34,679 bases of DNA from Candidatus Acutalibacter pullistercoris (GTDB lineage: Bacteria; Bacillota; Clostridia; Oscillospirales; Acutalibacteraceae): assembly GCA_019115285.1 (NCBI GenBank), contig DXDU01000115.1, positions 1 to 34,679 on the forward strand. Reading direction: 5' to 3'. The notes beneath the pieces are model-generated. The model was not told where the DNA came from, did no database searches, and was given only the letters and a program-made list of their open reading frames with translations. Every line of letters starts with the position of its first letter. Within the stretch, counting starts at the first letter, position 1. This document shows, piece after piece, positions 1 through 8,569 of this stretch. A program made the translations under genes and the position numbers.

Positions 1-229
1 AGGAAAATCCCTCCACAAAGGGCGTTCCGGGGCGCGTGCCCGCGCTGGGCAATAAAATCCCTCCGCTGAGGGGCGCTCCGGGATTTTCAGTCGCCCTGAC
101 CACCTAAGTTGCGTAGACCATCCCCGAAAACCCCGGTGAGTGAGCGAAGCGAACGGATAGGGGTTTTCCCTGGCCAGTCCGGCCACGGACCCCCGCGCGG
201 GCACGCGCCAGGCGAGACGGAGCAGGCCT

Positions 230-532
230 TTACAGCAGCAGGAACAGCAGGGCGAAGAGGAGATCCTCGTGGCCCTCCTCCTGGGAGAGGAGCAGGACCA
301 GGGCCAGGATCACCGTGCGCTCTTTGTCCTGGAAGAGGGCCGCCAAGGCCCCCTCCTCCTTGGGGGGAGGAGGCTCTTTGGGGGGCGGGCTGCTCTTCTC
401 CGAGGCAGCCGCCTTCCCCCGCCCCTGTCCGCCCCCAGGGGGGTGGGGGAACCTGGCCCGGGACTGCATCTCCCGGGCCCTGAGCACCGCCTCCTCCTGC
501 ATCCGGCGCAGATCGTATTCCGCCATGGCCAC
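230..532 (-). CDS. small hypothetical protein with hydrophobic Leu-rich C-terminus
   Basis: ORF track; first ATG MAMAEYDLRRMQEEAV; tail TVILALVLLLSQEEGHEDLLFALLFLLL; closely packed with two further minus-strand ORFs. Confidence 0.6.
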   Translation of the reverse strand: MAMAEYDLRRMQEEAVLRAREMQSRARFPHPPGGGQGRGKAAASEKSSPPPKEPPPPKEEGALAALFQDKERTVILALVLLLSQEEGHEDLLFALLFLLL

Positions 533-537
533 CCTCC

Positions 538-930
538 TTACAGCAGCCCGGCCAGCAGGCCGGAAAAAGCCCCGCTCTCCTTTAAGAGAGGCAGCAGCCG
601 CAGCAGCTGCAAAATGCGCAGGGCCTCGTCCAGCTTCTTCTGCCTGGCCTCCCCCAGCAGGGGGCGCAGGGCCTTTAACAGCCTGGCGGCGTCGTCCTCC
701 CGGGCCGCCTTGCCCAGCAGGGGGCCCAGCTTGGCCGCCAGGGACAGGGCTTCGGGCGCCAGCCCCCCGCCCCCTTGGGTCAGCCCCGCCAGGGCCCCCA
801 GGTCCGGCTCAGCAGCAGGGGCAGGGGCCTCCCCCTTGCCCTGGCCCAGAGAGGCCAGCAGCCCGGAGAGCTGCCCCTGCACCCCCGGGTCGCTGAGCAG
901 GCTTTGCAGCTGTTTCGACAGGTCGTCCAT
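538..930 (-). CDS. small hypothetical protein
   Basis: ORF MDDLSKQLQSLLSDPGVQGQLSGLL...; 5 bp from the downstream ORF, operon-like. Confidence 0.6.
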   Translation of the reverse strand: MDDLSKQLQSLLSDPGVQGQLSGLLASLGQGKGEAPAPAAEPDLGALAGLTQGGGGLAPEALSLAAKLGPLLGKAAREDDAARLLKALRPLLGEARQKKLDEALRILQLLRLLPLLKESGAFSGLLAGLL

Positions 931-939
931 GGGGCGGCC

Positions 940-1185
940 TCAGGGCTTGGGGCCCAACAGCCCCAGGCTTCGCAGCAGGCTCTGGCCCTGGGGGCTCTCC
1001 AGCAGCCGCCGGGCGGCCTGGGGGTCGGAGAGGACCTGTTCCAGCTGAGGGCCCTGGCCTTTCTGCCGCAGGGATTCCAGCAGCTCTCCGTTTTCCGCGG
1101 CCCGGCGCAGGGCCTGGGGCGTGGTGCCCAGGCGGCCGGCGGCCGCCCGCAGCAAGGCTTCCAGGCGGGGATCGTTCTGTTCCAT
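940..1185 (-). CDS. small hypothetical protein (81 aa)
   Basis: Internal ATG of the 940..1503 ORF (MEQNDPRLEALLRAAAGRLGTTPQALRRAAENG...); AAAGGAAGGG upstream as RBS. Confidence 0.6.
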   Translation of the reverse strand: MEQNDPRLEALLRAAAGRLGTTPQALRRAAENGELLESLRQKGQGPQLEQVLSDPQAARRLLESPQGQSLLRSLGLLGPKP

Positions 1186-1291
1186 GGCGCAGCCCTTCCT
1201 TTCTCCCGGGTCCCCCGGGGTACCACAGTGTATGGGCGGCGCCCCAGTCTTAGAACCAAAAAGGACACAACAAGAAGAGAGGTAAAGCAGT

Positions 1292-1765
1292 ATGCGCATC
1301 CTGGTAGTATCGGACAGCCACGGCAACGACGCCGCTTTGCGCCGGGCCCTGCTCTCCCAGCCCAAGGCGGAGGTGGTCATCCACCTGGGGGACGGGGAGG
1401 AGGAGCTGCAGCGGGCCAGGGGGAGTTTCCCCGAGAAGACCTTTTTGCAGGTAAAGGGCAATTGCGACTGGGGCTCCTCCCTGCCCCCGGCGGGGGAGTA
1501 CACCGTGGACGGGGTGAAGATCTTTTACACCCACGGCCACCTGTACGGGGTCAAGTCCGGGCTGTACACCCTGGTGTGCGCCGCCCGGGAGCGGAAAGCC
1601 CAGGTGGCCCTGTTCGGCCACACCCACCACGCCTTGGAGGAATACGACGACGGCCTCTACCTGTTGAACCCGGGCTCCCTGAACAGCTGGGAGCCCAGCT
1701 ACGGCACGGTGGACATCACCCCCCAGGGGATTGTGACCAACGTGGTAAAACTGCGGGAAAGTTGA
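1292..1765 (+). CDS. YfcE-family metallophosphoesterase
   Basis: MRILVVSDSHGN, HLGDGEEEL, VKGNCDWG, TYGH-like FYTHGH and FGHTHHA motifs typical of calcineurin-like phosphodiesterases. Confidence 0.9.
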   Translation: MRILVVSDSHGNDAALRRALLSQPKAEVVIHLGDGEEELQRARGSFPEKTFLQVKGNCDWGSSLPPAGEYTVDGVKIFYTHGHLYGVKSGLYTLVCAARERKAQVALFGHTHHALEEYDDGLYLLNPGSLNSWEPSYGTVDITPQGIVTNVVKLRES

Positions 1766-1870
1766 CTGGATTTGAGTTGACATGCACCACAAAAAATGGT
1801 AATCTTATCATAGAAACTTTGGCGGTTTGCCAGGGCGTTCCCAAGCTTTCAGAAAGGTGTGTGGCAGCGT

Positions 1871-3568
1871 ATGACAGAATATGAAAGATGGTTGCAGCAG
1901 GATCTGGATGATCCCGATCTGAAGGAAGAATTGTTGGCGGTGAAAGACCAGCCCGAGGAGATCAACGACAGGTTCTACCGGGACCTGGAGTTCGGCACCG
2001 GCGGCCTGCGGGGCGTGATCGGCGCGGGCACCAACCGGATGAACGTGTACACCGTGCGAAAGGCCACCCAGGGCCTGGCCAATTACTTGCTCAAGCACGC
2101 AAACGGCAAGCCCCAGTCCGTGGCCATTGCCCACGACAGCCGGAACAAGGGCGTGCTGTTCTGCCAGCAGTCCGCGGCGGTGCTGGCCGCCAACGGCATC
2201 AAGGCCTATCTCTACCCCCAGCTGATGCCCACCCCCTCCCTGTCCTTCGCGGTGCGGCACCTGCAGTGCGACGCGGGCATCTGCGTCACCGCCAGCCACA
2301 ACCCCGCCAAGTACAACGGCTATAAAGCCTACGGCAGCGACGGCTGCCAGGTCACCGCGGACATGGCCGACGGCATTATGAACGAGATCAACTCCCTGGA
2401 CATCTTCTCCGGGGTGAAGAAGATGGACTTCGACGAGGCCGTAAAGCAGGGCCTGATCGAGTACATCGGCGACGAGACCGTAGACGCCTTCCTGGACGCC
2501 GTGTACCAGGAGAGCCTGATCGACGACGCCAGCAACCTGAAGCTGGTGTACACCCCCTTAAACGGCGCGGGCAAGATGTGCGTTACCCGGATTCTGGACC
2601 GCATCGGCATCAAGGACGTGACCATCGTCCCCGAGCAGAGCGAGCCCGACGGGAACTTCCCCACCTGCCCCTATCCCAACCCCGAGTTTAAAGAGGCCCT
2701 GCAGAAGGGCCTGGAGCTCTCCGCCAAGCTGCAGCCTGACCTGCTGCTGGCCACCGACCCGGACAGCGACCGGGTGGGCATCGCGGTGAACCAGGGCGGC
2801 GAGTTCGTGCTGATGACCGGCAACGAAGTGGGCATTCTGCTGCTGAACTTCATCGCCCAGGTGAAGAAGGAGCAGGGCAAGCTTCCCGCTCACCCTGTGG
2901 CCGTGACCACCATCGTGTCCACGGACATGGTGGACCCCATCGCCAAGGACTACGGCGTGGAGATGCGCCGGTGCCTGACGGGCTTTAAGTACATCGGCGA
3001 CATCATCGCCGAGCTGGAGGAGAAGGAAGGCAACGCCGACAGCTACCTGCTGGGCTTTGAGGAGAGCTACGGCTACCTGTCCGGCGGCTATGTCCGGGAC
3101 AAGGACGCCGTGGACGGCAGCATGCTCATCTGCCAGATGGCCTCTTACTACAAGCGCCAGGGCAAGACGTTGGTGGACGTGATCAACGAGCTGTACGAGA
3201 AGTACGGCTACTACCAGAACGCCACCCTGAACTTCGCCTTTGAGGGCGAGGACGGCATGAAGACCATGAACAAGATCATGGACACCCTGCGCAACGATCC
3301 TCCCCAGGAGATTGCCGGGGCCAAGGTGACGGGCCGCAGCGACTACCAGCTGAGCCAGTCTTACGGGGACAAGGAAGGGGCCATCGACCTGCCCAAGTCC
3401 AACGTGCTGGAGTACCGCATGGAGAACGGCTGCAAGCTGATCGTCCGTCCTTCCGGCACCGAGCCCAAGATCAAGATCTACCTCTCCGGCAAGGGCGCCA
3501 CGAAGGAGGCGTCTCTCCAGGAGATTCAGAAGATGACCGACGCCGCCCCGGCGCTGCTGGGAATCTGA
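1871..3568 (+). CDS. phospho-sugar mutase (phosphoglucomutase/phosphomannomutase family)
   Basis: TASHNPAKYNGYK catalytic loop, ATDPDSDRVGIAV metal loop, GFEESYGYL, RPSGTEPKIKIY; start at MTEYERWLQQDL. Confidence 0.93.
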   Translation: MTEYERWLQQDLDDPDLKEELLAVKDQPEEINDRFYRDLEFGTGGLRGVIGAGTNRMNVYTVRKATQGLANYLLKHANGKPQSVAIAHDSRNKGVLFCQQSAAVLAANGIKAYLYPQLMPTPSLSFAVRHLQCDAGICVTASHNPAKYNGYKAYGSDGCQVTADMADGIMNEINSLDIFSGVKKMDFDEAVKQGLIEYIGDETVDAFLDAVYQESLIDDASNLKLVYTPLNGAGKMCVTRILDRIGIKDVTIVPEQSEPDGNFPTCPYPNPEFKEALQKGLELSAKLQPDLLLATDPDSDRVGIAVNQGGEFVLMTGNEVGILLLNFIAQVKKEQGKLPAHPVAVTTIVSTDMVDPIAKDYGVEMRRCLTGFKYIGDIIAELEEKEGNADSYLLGFEESYGYLSGGYVRDKDAVDGSMLICQMASYYKRQGKTLVDVINELYEKYGYYQNATLNFAFEGEDGMKTMNKIMDTLRNDPPQEIAGAKVTGRSDYQLSQSYGDKEGAIDLPKSNVLEYRMENGCKLIVRPSGTEPKIKIYLSGKGATKEASLQEIQKMTDAAPALLGI

Positions 3569-3593
3569 CCCACAGGGCCCGGTAAGGCCAAGT

Positions 3594-3680
3594 AAAAGTT
3601 TTTGGTCAAGCTTTTTTCAAAAAGCTTGTGGGGGTGCGGGGGCAAAGCCCCTGCGACCTTAAAGAGCGGCGCAGCCGCGA
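3594..3680 (+). repeat. Intergenic module A (HindIII-type hairpin + variable hairpin + GAGCGGCGCAGCCGCGA), copy 1
   Basis: AAAAGTTTTTGGTCAAGCTTTTTTCAAAAAGCTTG...GACCTTAAAGAGCGGCGCAGCCGCG; same block at 15023, 20022 and 34463. Confidence 0.9.
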
Positions 3681-3876
3681 AAAAGAGCAAGGCAGGGGAG
3701 ACGGCCGCACGCGCCCGCGGGGCGATAGGCCGCCTCCCCGTCCTATTTCCCGGGGAGGCGGTTTTATGAGCCTGTCCCCGTCTCGCCTGCCGTGGGGTAA
3801 TCTATAGAAAACCCACCCCCTGGTCTCGCCTGCCGGCTCGGTCGGTTCGCGGCAGAGCGCCACCGGCGCTCGCTCA

Positions 3877-3933
3877 CCCCCTCCCGCGCCCATACCAAGG
3901 TGATATACGCACCCTCGCAGGCGCGGGAGGGGG
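3877..3933. repeat. Module D long palindrome, copy 1
   Basis: ccccctcccgcgcc ... ggcgcgggaggggg, followed by tataatctcattccaaaggggg. Confidence 0.9.
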
Positions 3934-4209
3934 ATTATATTCTATAATCTCATTCCAAAGGGGGCTTTGCCCCCTTTGGGAACCCCCACTGTTGTTGCAA
4001 GCCTCCTAGATCGAGGAAGGCTCTATCATCTTGGGGGGCAAAGGGGGGCTTACGGCCCCCCTTTAATACCCCCACGGTTTATAGCTTTCCGCCTCAGAGG
4101 AAGCCATCTTCCATGGGGGTACAAGGGGATGGGGCGCAGATCACTCGCCCGAAAAACCCCCGATAGACGGGAACCTATTGTTAAATCTTGGCAAAATCTT
4201 CACAAACTA

Positions 4210-4250
4210 TTGACATTTTCTGGGCGGTGTGATACTCTAGTATTACTAGA
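4210..4250 (+). promoter_or_regulatory. putative promoter overlapped by a 15-nt palindrome
   Basis: TTGACA at 4210-4215, TACTCT at 4233-4238; tctagtattactaga at 4236-4250. Confidence 0.5.
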
Positions 4251-4347
4251 ATAGTATGATGGGGACTCCCACAGAAGGGACTCCCTTTTCTTGCTTTTTG
4301 GGGACCCGTCATGCTGTGTCATCACCTGAGGAAAGGATGGGGACCAC

Positions 4348-4881
4348 ATGAAAAAGAAGACGAAAACCACCCTTCGCGTGGCGCTGCTGGCGCTGACAGC
4401 CCTGTTCCTGCTGGCCGCCCTGGGGGGCTGCTCCGAAAGCCAGGAGGCCGCCGGGGAGGACGCCGCCCTGCAGGAGACTTTGGAGATCCTCTACACCTGT
4501 CCCACTCCCTTCGCAAAGGAGCACGGGGAGGACTTCGCCGCCGGGGAGGCGGACTTGTCGGCCGACTACGCCGCCGCCCTGGAAGAGCTCTTCCCGGGGG
4601 AGAACTTCGACCCGGACTACTTCCAGGAGCTGTGCGCCTCTGTGTACCAGCAGGCGGGTTTTGACGCCTACTGCGCCGCAAACGGCGTCACCCTCACCCC
4701 CAAAGAGGTGAGGCTGGAGCTCACCGCCCAGGAAAACGGGGTGTACACCTTCCAGGCGGACTGCGGCTGGGAGCAGAGCGGCACCCAAAAGGACCTGACC
4801 CTGGAGGGGCGGGTCCAGACCGAGGACGGCAAGATTGTGTTTGTAGATTTCGGCGACACCCTGGAGCATGTGGTGGGGTGA
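4348..4881 (+). CDS. putative lipoprotein of unknown function
   Basis: MKKKTKTTLRVALLALTALFLLAALGGCSES lipobox signal peptide. Confidence 0.8.
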   Translation: MKKKTKTTLRVALLALTALFLLAALGGCSESQEAAGEDAALQETLEILYTCPTPFAKEHGEDFAAGEADLSADYAAALEELFPGENFDPDYFQELCASVYQQAGFDAYCAANGVTLTPKEVRLELTAQENGVYTFQADCGWEQSGTQKDLTLEGRVQTEDGKIVFVDFGDTLEHVVG

Positions 4882-4906
4882 CAGCGGCAGCGGATAGGAG
4901 CGCGCC

Positions 4907-5380
4907 ATGAAAAACGGCAGATCGTTCTTGGCAGTCTGTGTGATCGAGCTGGGGCTGCTGGGGCTGGCCTTCTGGCAGATCGCCCTGTATGGGACAGGGG
5001 CGTCTCAGGCTCTGTCCCTGGCTGCGGCCTTGGACTTCTCCCCGGAGGAGGTACAGCGCATCGAGGTGCGCCACGCCGGGGCAGAGGAGCAGGCGTGGGT
5101 CCTGGAGGACCCGGAGGAAGCCCGGGAGGCGGCGGAGTATTTGGCCGCATTCCGCTACACCAAAGCCGTGGAGGTGGGCAGCCGGTCTGGCTGGGAGGAC
5201 CTGGTGGAGATCACCACCTCCGGCGGGACCTACTCTTTGGAGCTGTACCCCAACGCCGTCGAGATGGGAGAGACCCTGTACTACAGCGGGGAGCCGCATT
5301 TTTCCCACTGGCTGGCCCGCTCGGGGGGAGGGGAGTCCCCGCCCCTGCCGGAAAGCGCCTTGGAAGAATTGGAATCCTGA
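4907..5380 (+). CDS. hypothetical membrane-anchored/secreted protein
   Basis: N-terminal hydrophobic segment SFLAVCVIELGLLGLAFWQIALYGTG; 25 bp downstream of the lipoprotein gene. Confidence 0.75.
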   Translation: MKNGRSFLAVCVIELGLLGLAFWQIALYGTGASQALSLAAALDFSPEEVQRIEVRHAGAEEQAWVLEDPEEAREAAEYLAAFRYTKAVEVGSRSGWEDLVEITTSGGTYSLELYPNAVEMGETLYYSGEPHFSHWLARSGGGESPPLPESALEELES

Positions 5381-5390
5381 CAGAGAGAAA

Positions 5391-5417
5391 AGACCGCCCC
5401 CCTGGGGGCGGTCTTTT
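5391..5417 (+). terminator. intrinsic terminator
   Basis: agaccgccccc-ctg-ggggcggtcttttg. Confidence 0.85.
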
Positions 5418-5539
5418 GGCGCTGGGGGAGCGGGCCGAAAAAAGCTGGGAAATTGCGAAAAACACCTTGCCATTTTGCCTGCTCGGGTGTAAGATGCTAC
5501 TCGTGTTTGCAAAATCTTCTCCGGAAAGGCGGCGGCTGT

Positions 5540-6877
5540 ATGACAAAAGATATGACCGTAGGCTCCCCCATGCGGCTGGTGGTCAGCTTTGCCATCCCCC
5601 TGATGTTCGGCAACCTGTTCCAGCAGTTCTACTCCATGGTGGACACGGTGATCGTGGGCCGGTTTCTGGGCACGGGCCCCCTGGCCGCGGTGGGCTCCAC
5701 CGGCTCTGTCAACTTCCTGATCCTGGGCTTCTGCCTGGGGGTGTGCGCGGGCTTTGCCATCCCCGTGTCCCAGAGCTTCGGCTCCAAAGACGAGCGGGAG
5801 CTCAAGCGCTATGTGGGGAACATCGTGTGGCTGGCGGCTGTCTTCTCCGTCCTCTTCGCCGTGGTGACGGTGGCGCTGTGCCGGCCGATTCTGGAGTGGA
5901 TGGACACCCCAGCGGACATCATCGACGACGCCTACAACTACATTGTGGTCATCTTTCTGGGCATCCCGGTGACGGTGCTGTATAACACCCTGGCAAGCCT
6001 TTTGCGGGCCTTGGGAGACAGCCGCACCCCGGTGGTGTTTTTGGTGATGGCCTCGGTGCTCAACATCGGCCTGGACCTGTTCCTCATCCTGGTCATCCCC
6101 ATGGGGGTGGCGGGGGCCGCCTGGGCCACGGTGATCTCCCAGGCGTTGTCCGGCGTGGCCTGCCTGGTGTTTATCTGGAAGCGCTTCCCCCTGCTGCACT
6201 TGTCCCGGGACGACCTGCGCCCCCGGCTGGACCACATGGCCCGGCTGCTGGGCATGGGATTGCCCATGGGGCTGCAGCTGTCCATCACCGCCATTGGCAG
6301 CATTCTGCTGCAGACCTCCGTCAACGGCCTGGGGTCGGTGGTGGTGGCCTCTGTCACCGCCTCCAACAAGCTGCAGATGCTCTTTGCCTGTGTCTTCGAC
6401 GCCCTGGGGGTGTCCATGTCCACCTACGCCGGGCAGAACATCGGCGCCAAAAAGCCCGACCGCCTGGGCCCCGGCGTCCGGTCCGGGATGGTCATCGGCA
6501 GCGTCTACTCCCTGCTGGCCCTGGCGGTGGTGCTGCTCTTTGGCCGCACCATGATGCTCCTCTTCGTAGACGCCTCGGAGACGGAGATCATCCGCCAGGC
6601 CTACCAGTTCTTGGTGATCCAGGCGGCCTTCTTCATTCCCCTGGCGGGGGTGAACGTGTTCCGGCTGTTCATCCAGGGCATGGGCTACAGCAAGGTGGCC
6701 ATGTTCGCCGGCTGCTTCGAAATGGTGGCCCGCGGTGTCTTCGGCCTGTTCCTGGTGCCGAAATTCGGCTTCCTACTGGCCTGCTTCGCCAGCCCCTGCG
6801 CCTGGACTTTGGCGGACGCCTTCCTGGTGCCCACCTTCTTCAAAGTCTTGCGCCACGCCAAACGCTTCGAAACTTAA
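5540..6877 (+). CDS. MATE family efflux transporter
   Basis: MTKDMTVGSPMRLVVSFAIPLMFGNLFQQFYSMVDTVIVGRFLG; multiple TM helices; NTLASLLRALGDSRTP. Confidence 0.93.
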   Translation: MTKDMTVGSPMRLVVSFAIPLMFGNLFQQFYSMVDTVIVGRFLGTGPLAAVGSTGSVNFLILGFCLGVCAGFAIPVSQSFGSKDERELKRYVGNIVWLAAVFSVLFAVVTVALCRPILEWMDTPADIIDDAYNYIVVIFLGIPVTVLYNTLASLLRALGDSRTPVVFLVMASVLNIGLDLFLILVIPMGVAGAAWATVISQALSGVACLVFIWKRFPLLHLSRDDLRPRLDHMARLLGMGLPMGLQLSITAIGSILLQTSVNGLGSVVVASVTASNKLQMLFACVFDALGVSMSTYAGQNIGAKKPDRLGPGVRSGMVIGSVYSLLALAVVLLFGRTMMLLFVDASETEIIRQAYQFLVIQAAFFIPLAGVNVFRLFIQGMGYSKVAMFAGCFEMVARGVFGLFLVPKFGFLLACFASPCAWTLADAFLVPTFFKVLRHAKRFET

Positions 6878-6895
6878 GAGGAGTCCCCCCTGCAA

Positions 6896-6926
6896 GAAAA
6901 GGGAAGGCCTGTGTGCTTTCCCTTTT
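6896..6926. terminator. bidirectional hairpin terminator between MATE and the degV 3' array
   Basis: gaaaagggaaggcctgtgtgctttcccttttcttt. Confidence 0.7.
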
Positions 6927-6955
6927 CTTTTATCTGAAACAGGGCCAAAGCACCC

Positions 6956-7217
6956 GCTCACAAAAAAGGAAGCCCGAAGGCTTCCCCCTTTCAATCTTCC
7001 ATTTCGAGCAGGGCCCGAGGTGTTGGGGCCGCTCGCAAAAAAGGGAAGCCCTGAGGCTTCCCCCTTTTATCTTTCCGCTTCGAACAGGCCCCAGAGCGTT
7101 GGGCCGCTCGCAAAAAAGGGAAGCCCTGAGGCTTCCCCTTTTTAATCTTCCGTTTCGAGCAGGGCCCGAGGTGTTGGGGCCGCTCACAAAAAAGGAAGCC
7201 CTGAGGCTTCCCCCCTT
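6956..7217. repeat. ~75-bp tandem array: decayed degV 3' end plus hairpin terminator
   Basis: gctc[ga]caaaaaaggaagccctgaggcttcc units begin at 6956, 7031, 7106 and 7182 (periods 75, 75, 76). Confidence 0.9.
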
Positions 7218-8087
7218 TCAATCTTCCGTCTCAAACAAGATGCCCAAAGTGTTGGGGCCGCAGTGACTGGCGATGGTGCAGCTGGCGGCGGTGATGTGGA
7301 TCTCCTTGAAAGACATGGCCTTCTGCACCGTTTTCCGCACCAGCTGGATGAGAGCCGGGTCGATGGTGGAGTAGGTGATGAACAGGTGGTCCCCCTTGAC
7401 CTTGGGGTACAGGGCCAGCTGGTCCCGGACGTACTGGGGCAGGACCTTCTCCAGGCTCCCCCGGTATTTCTTCCCCACGTGCATGGCGCCGCTGGTGTTG
7501 TCCACCTCGATGCAGGGCTTCAGGTTCAGCAGGTTGGCGCCGAAGGCCACCACCGCCGAGCAGCGGCCCCCGGCCTTCATAAAGGTGAGGGTGTCCAGGA
7601 TGAAGCTGGCGTGGCAGTGCTGCCGCAGGGCGCTTACCTCCTGGGCAATCTGGGCGGCGGGCAGGCCCTGGCGAATCCTGTCTCCCGCCTCGATGACCTG
7701 CAGGGCGATGCCGGTGGACAGGCTGAAGCTGTCGATGGGGAACACGTGGCCCGCCAGGTCCGGCTCCTGAGCGGCCAGCTGGCAGTTCTTCTGGGCGCTG
7801 GACAGCGCCCCGCCCAGGCAGAAGTGGACCACATCGTAACCCGCCTCCACAAAGGGGCGGAAGTAGTCGGCGTACTCGCCCACGTTGATGGCGGCGGTGC
7901 GGGGCAGGACTTTCCTGTCGTAGTAGGCCTGGTAGATCTCCTGCACGTGGATGTCCACGTTGTCCTGGTAGTCCCTGTCCTCTAAGATGATGTGGAAGGG
8001 GTAGTAGTGCACGTCGTACCGGGCTTTCAGCTCGTCGCCCAGGTCGCAGGTGCTGTCGGCGCTCAAGATTACGTTCCGTTGTGCCAT
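7218..8087 (-). CDS. DegV family protein (fatty-acid-binding fold)
   Basis: MAQRNVILSADSTCDLGDELKARYDVHYYPFHIILED..., GGRCSAVVAFGANLLNLKPCIEV, SHCGPNTLGILFETED. Confidence 0.92.
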   Translation of the reverse strand: MAQRNVILSADSTCDLGDELKARYDVHYYPFHIILEDRDYQDNVDIHVQEIYQAYYDRKVLPRTAAINVGEYADYFRPFVEAGYDVVHFCLGGALSSAQKNCQLAAQEPDLAGHVFPIDSFSLSTGIALQVIEAGDRIRQGLPAAQIAQEVSALRQHCHASFILDTLTFMKAGGRCSAVVAFGANLLNLKPCIEVDNTSGAMHVGKKYRGSLEKVLPQYVRDQLALYPKVKGDHLFITYSTIDPALIQLVRKTVQKAMSFKEIHITAASCTIASHCGPNTLGILFETED

Positions 8088-8127
8088 GATGACCCTCCTG
8101 TCAGTGCCCGTTCCGGGCGGATGGTGG

Positions 8128-8156
8128 TTGACATCGTTTCGGGTTCGTTCTATAAT
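8128..8156 (+). promoter_or_regulatory. perfect consensus sigma-A promoter reading away from degV
   Basis: TTGACA-17 bp-TATAAT; no ORF follows before the 8213-8253 hairpin, suggesting a small RNA. Confidence 0.75.
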
Positions 8157-8162
8157 AAGGGT

Positions 8163-8255
8163 AGAAAGAGAGCCTGCCGGCAACACGGTCAGCCCTCAGA
8201 TACTGTCACTAGAAAATGACCGCATTCCTTGGCTTGGGGCGGTCATTTTCTTTTG
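8163..8255 (+). ncRNA. candidate small RNA, convergent with the 33-aa ORF (possible type I antitoxin)
   Basis: Lies between the consensus promoter at 8128-8156 and the hairpin aaaatgaccgc...gcggtcattttcttttg. Confidence 0.45.
8213..8253. terminator. bidirectional intrinsic terminator
   Basis: aaaatgaccgc (8213-8223) pairs with gcggtcatttt (8239-8249); T-rich tract on both strands; contains the stop codon of the 33-aa ORF. Confidence 0.8.
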
Positions 8256-8344
8256 TCCCAATAGGTCCACAGGGTCCACAGAAACCCGGCGAAACCCAGG
8301 AGCATGAGCATCACCTGGCAAAAGTCAGCGAGCGTCATGTACAT
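8243..8344 (-). CDS. small hydrophobic protein, putative holin-like/type I toxin (33 aa)
   Basis: MYMTLADFCQVMLMLLGFAGFLWTLWTYWDKRK: one TM segment with charged C-terminus; G-rich RBS (AAAGGGGGG) upstream; absent from the ORF track because of its length. Confidence 0.6.
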   Translation of the reverse strand: MYMTLADFCQVMLMLLGFAGFLWTLWTYWDKRK

Positions 8345-8515
8345 GGGAGATCCCCCCTTTCGAGGGGCGAAACCTTTTTAAAAGTTCCCAAAAGAATTTC
8401 CTATCCCTTACGGGATAAGACCCCTCTGCTTTCCACAGAGGGCCGACCGCAAACCGGGAGAAAGATTCCCGGTCTACCGCATACGGCAAGCTCCCGCGGG
8501 TCACCCCGCAGGTCT

Positions 8516-8544
8516 ATTCTACCAAAGACCGCGTTTTTTTACAA
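8516..8544 (-). promoter_or_regulatory. putative promoter of the 33-aa ORF transcript
   Basis: TTGTAA-17 bp-TAGAAT on the minus strand. Confidence 0.5.
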
Positions 8545-8569
8545 CAGCTTCTTCCATTTCCTCCCTGTC

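Noticed and set aside
3877-4130. Possible CRISPR array
   Set aside because: Repeats are palindromic modules of differing length without regular spacers; no cas genes nearby.
3967-4254. 95-aa plus-strand ORF MPPLGTPTVVASLLDRGRLYHLGG...
   Set aside because: Covers repeat modules and the promoter of the lipoprotein gene; unlikely coding.
4721-6235. 504-aa minus-strand ORF
   Set aside because: Antisense to the lipoprotein, secreted protein and MATE genes; composition artefact.
6930-7266. ORFs of 76-136 aa with internal repeats between MATE and degV
   Set aside because: Translations of the degV 3'/terminator tandem array in several frames; non-coding.
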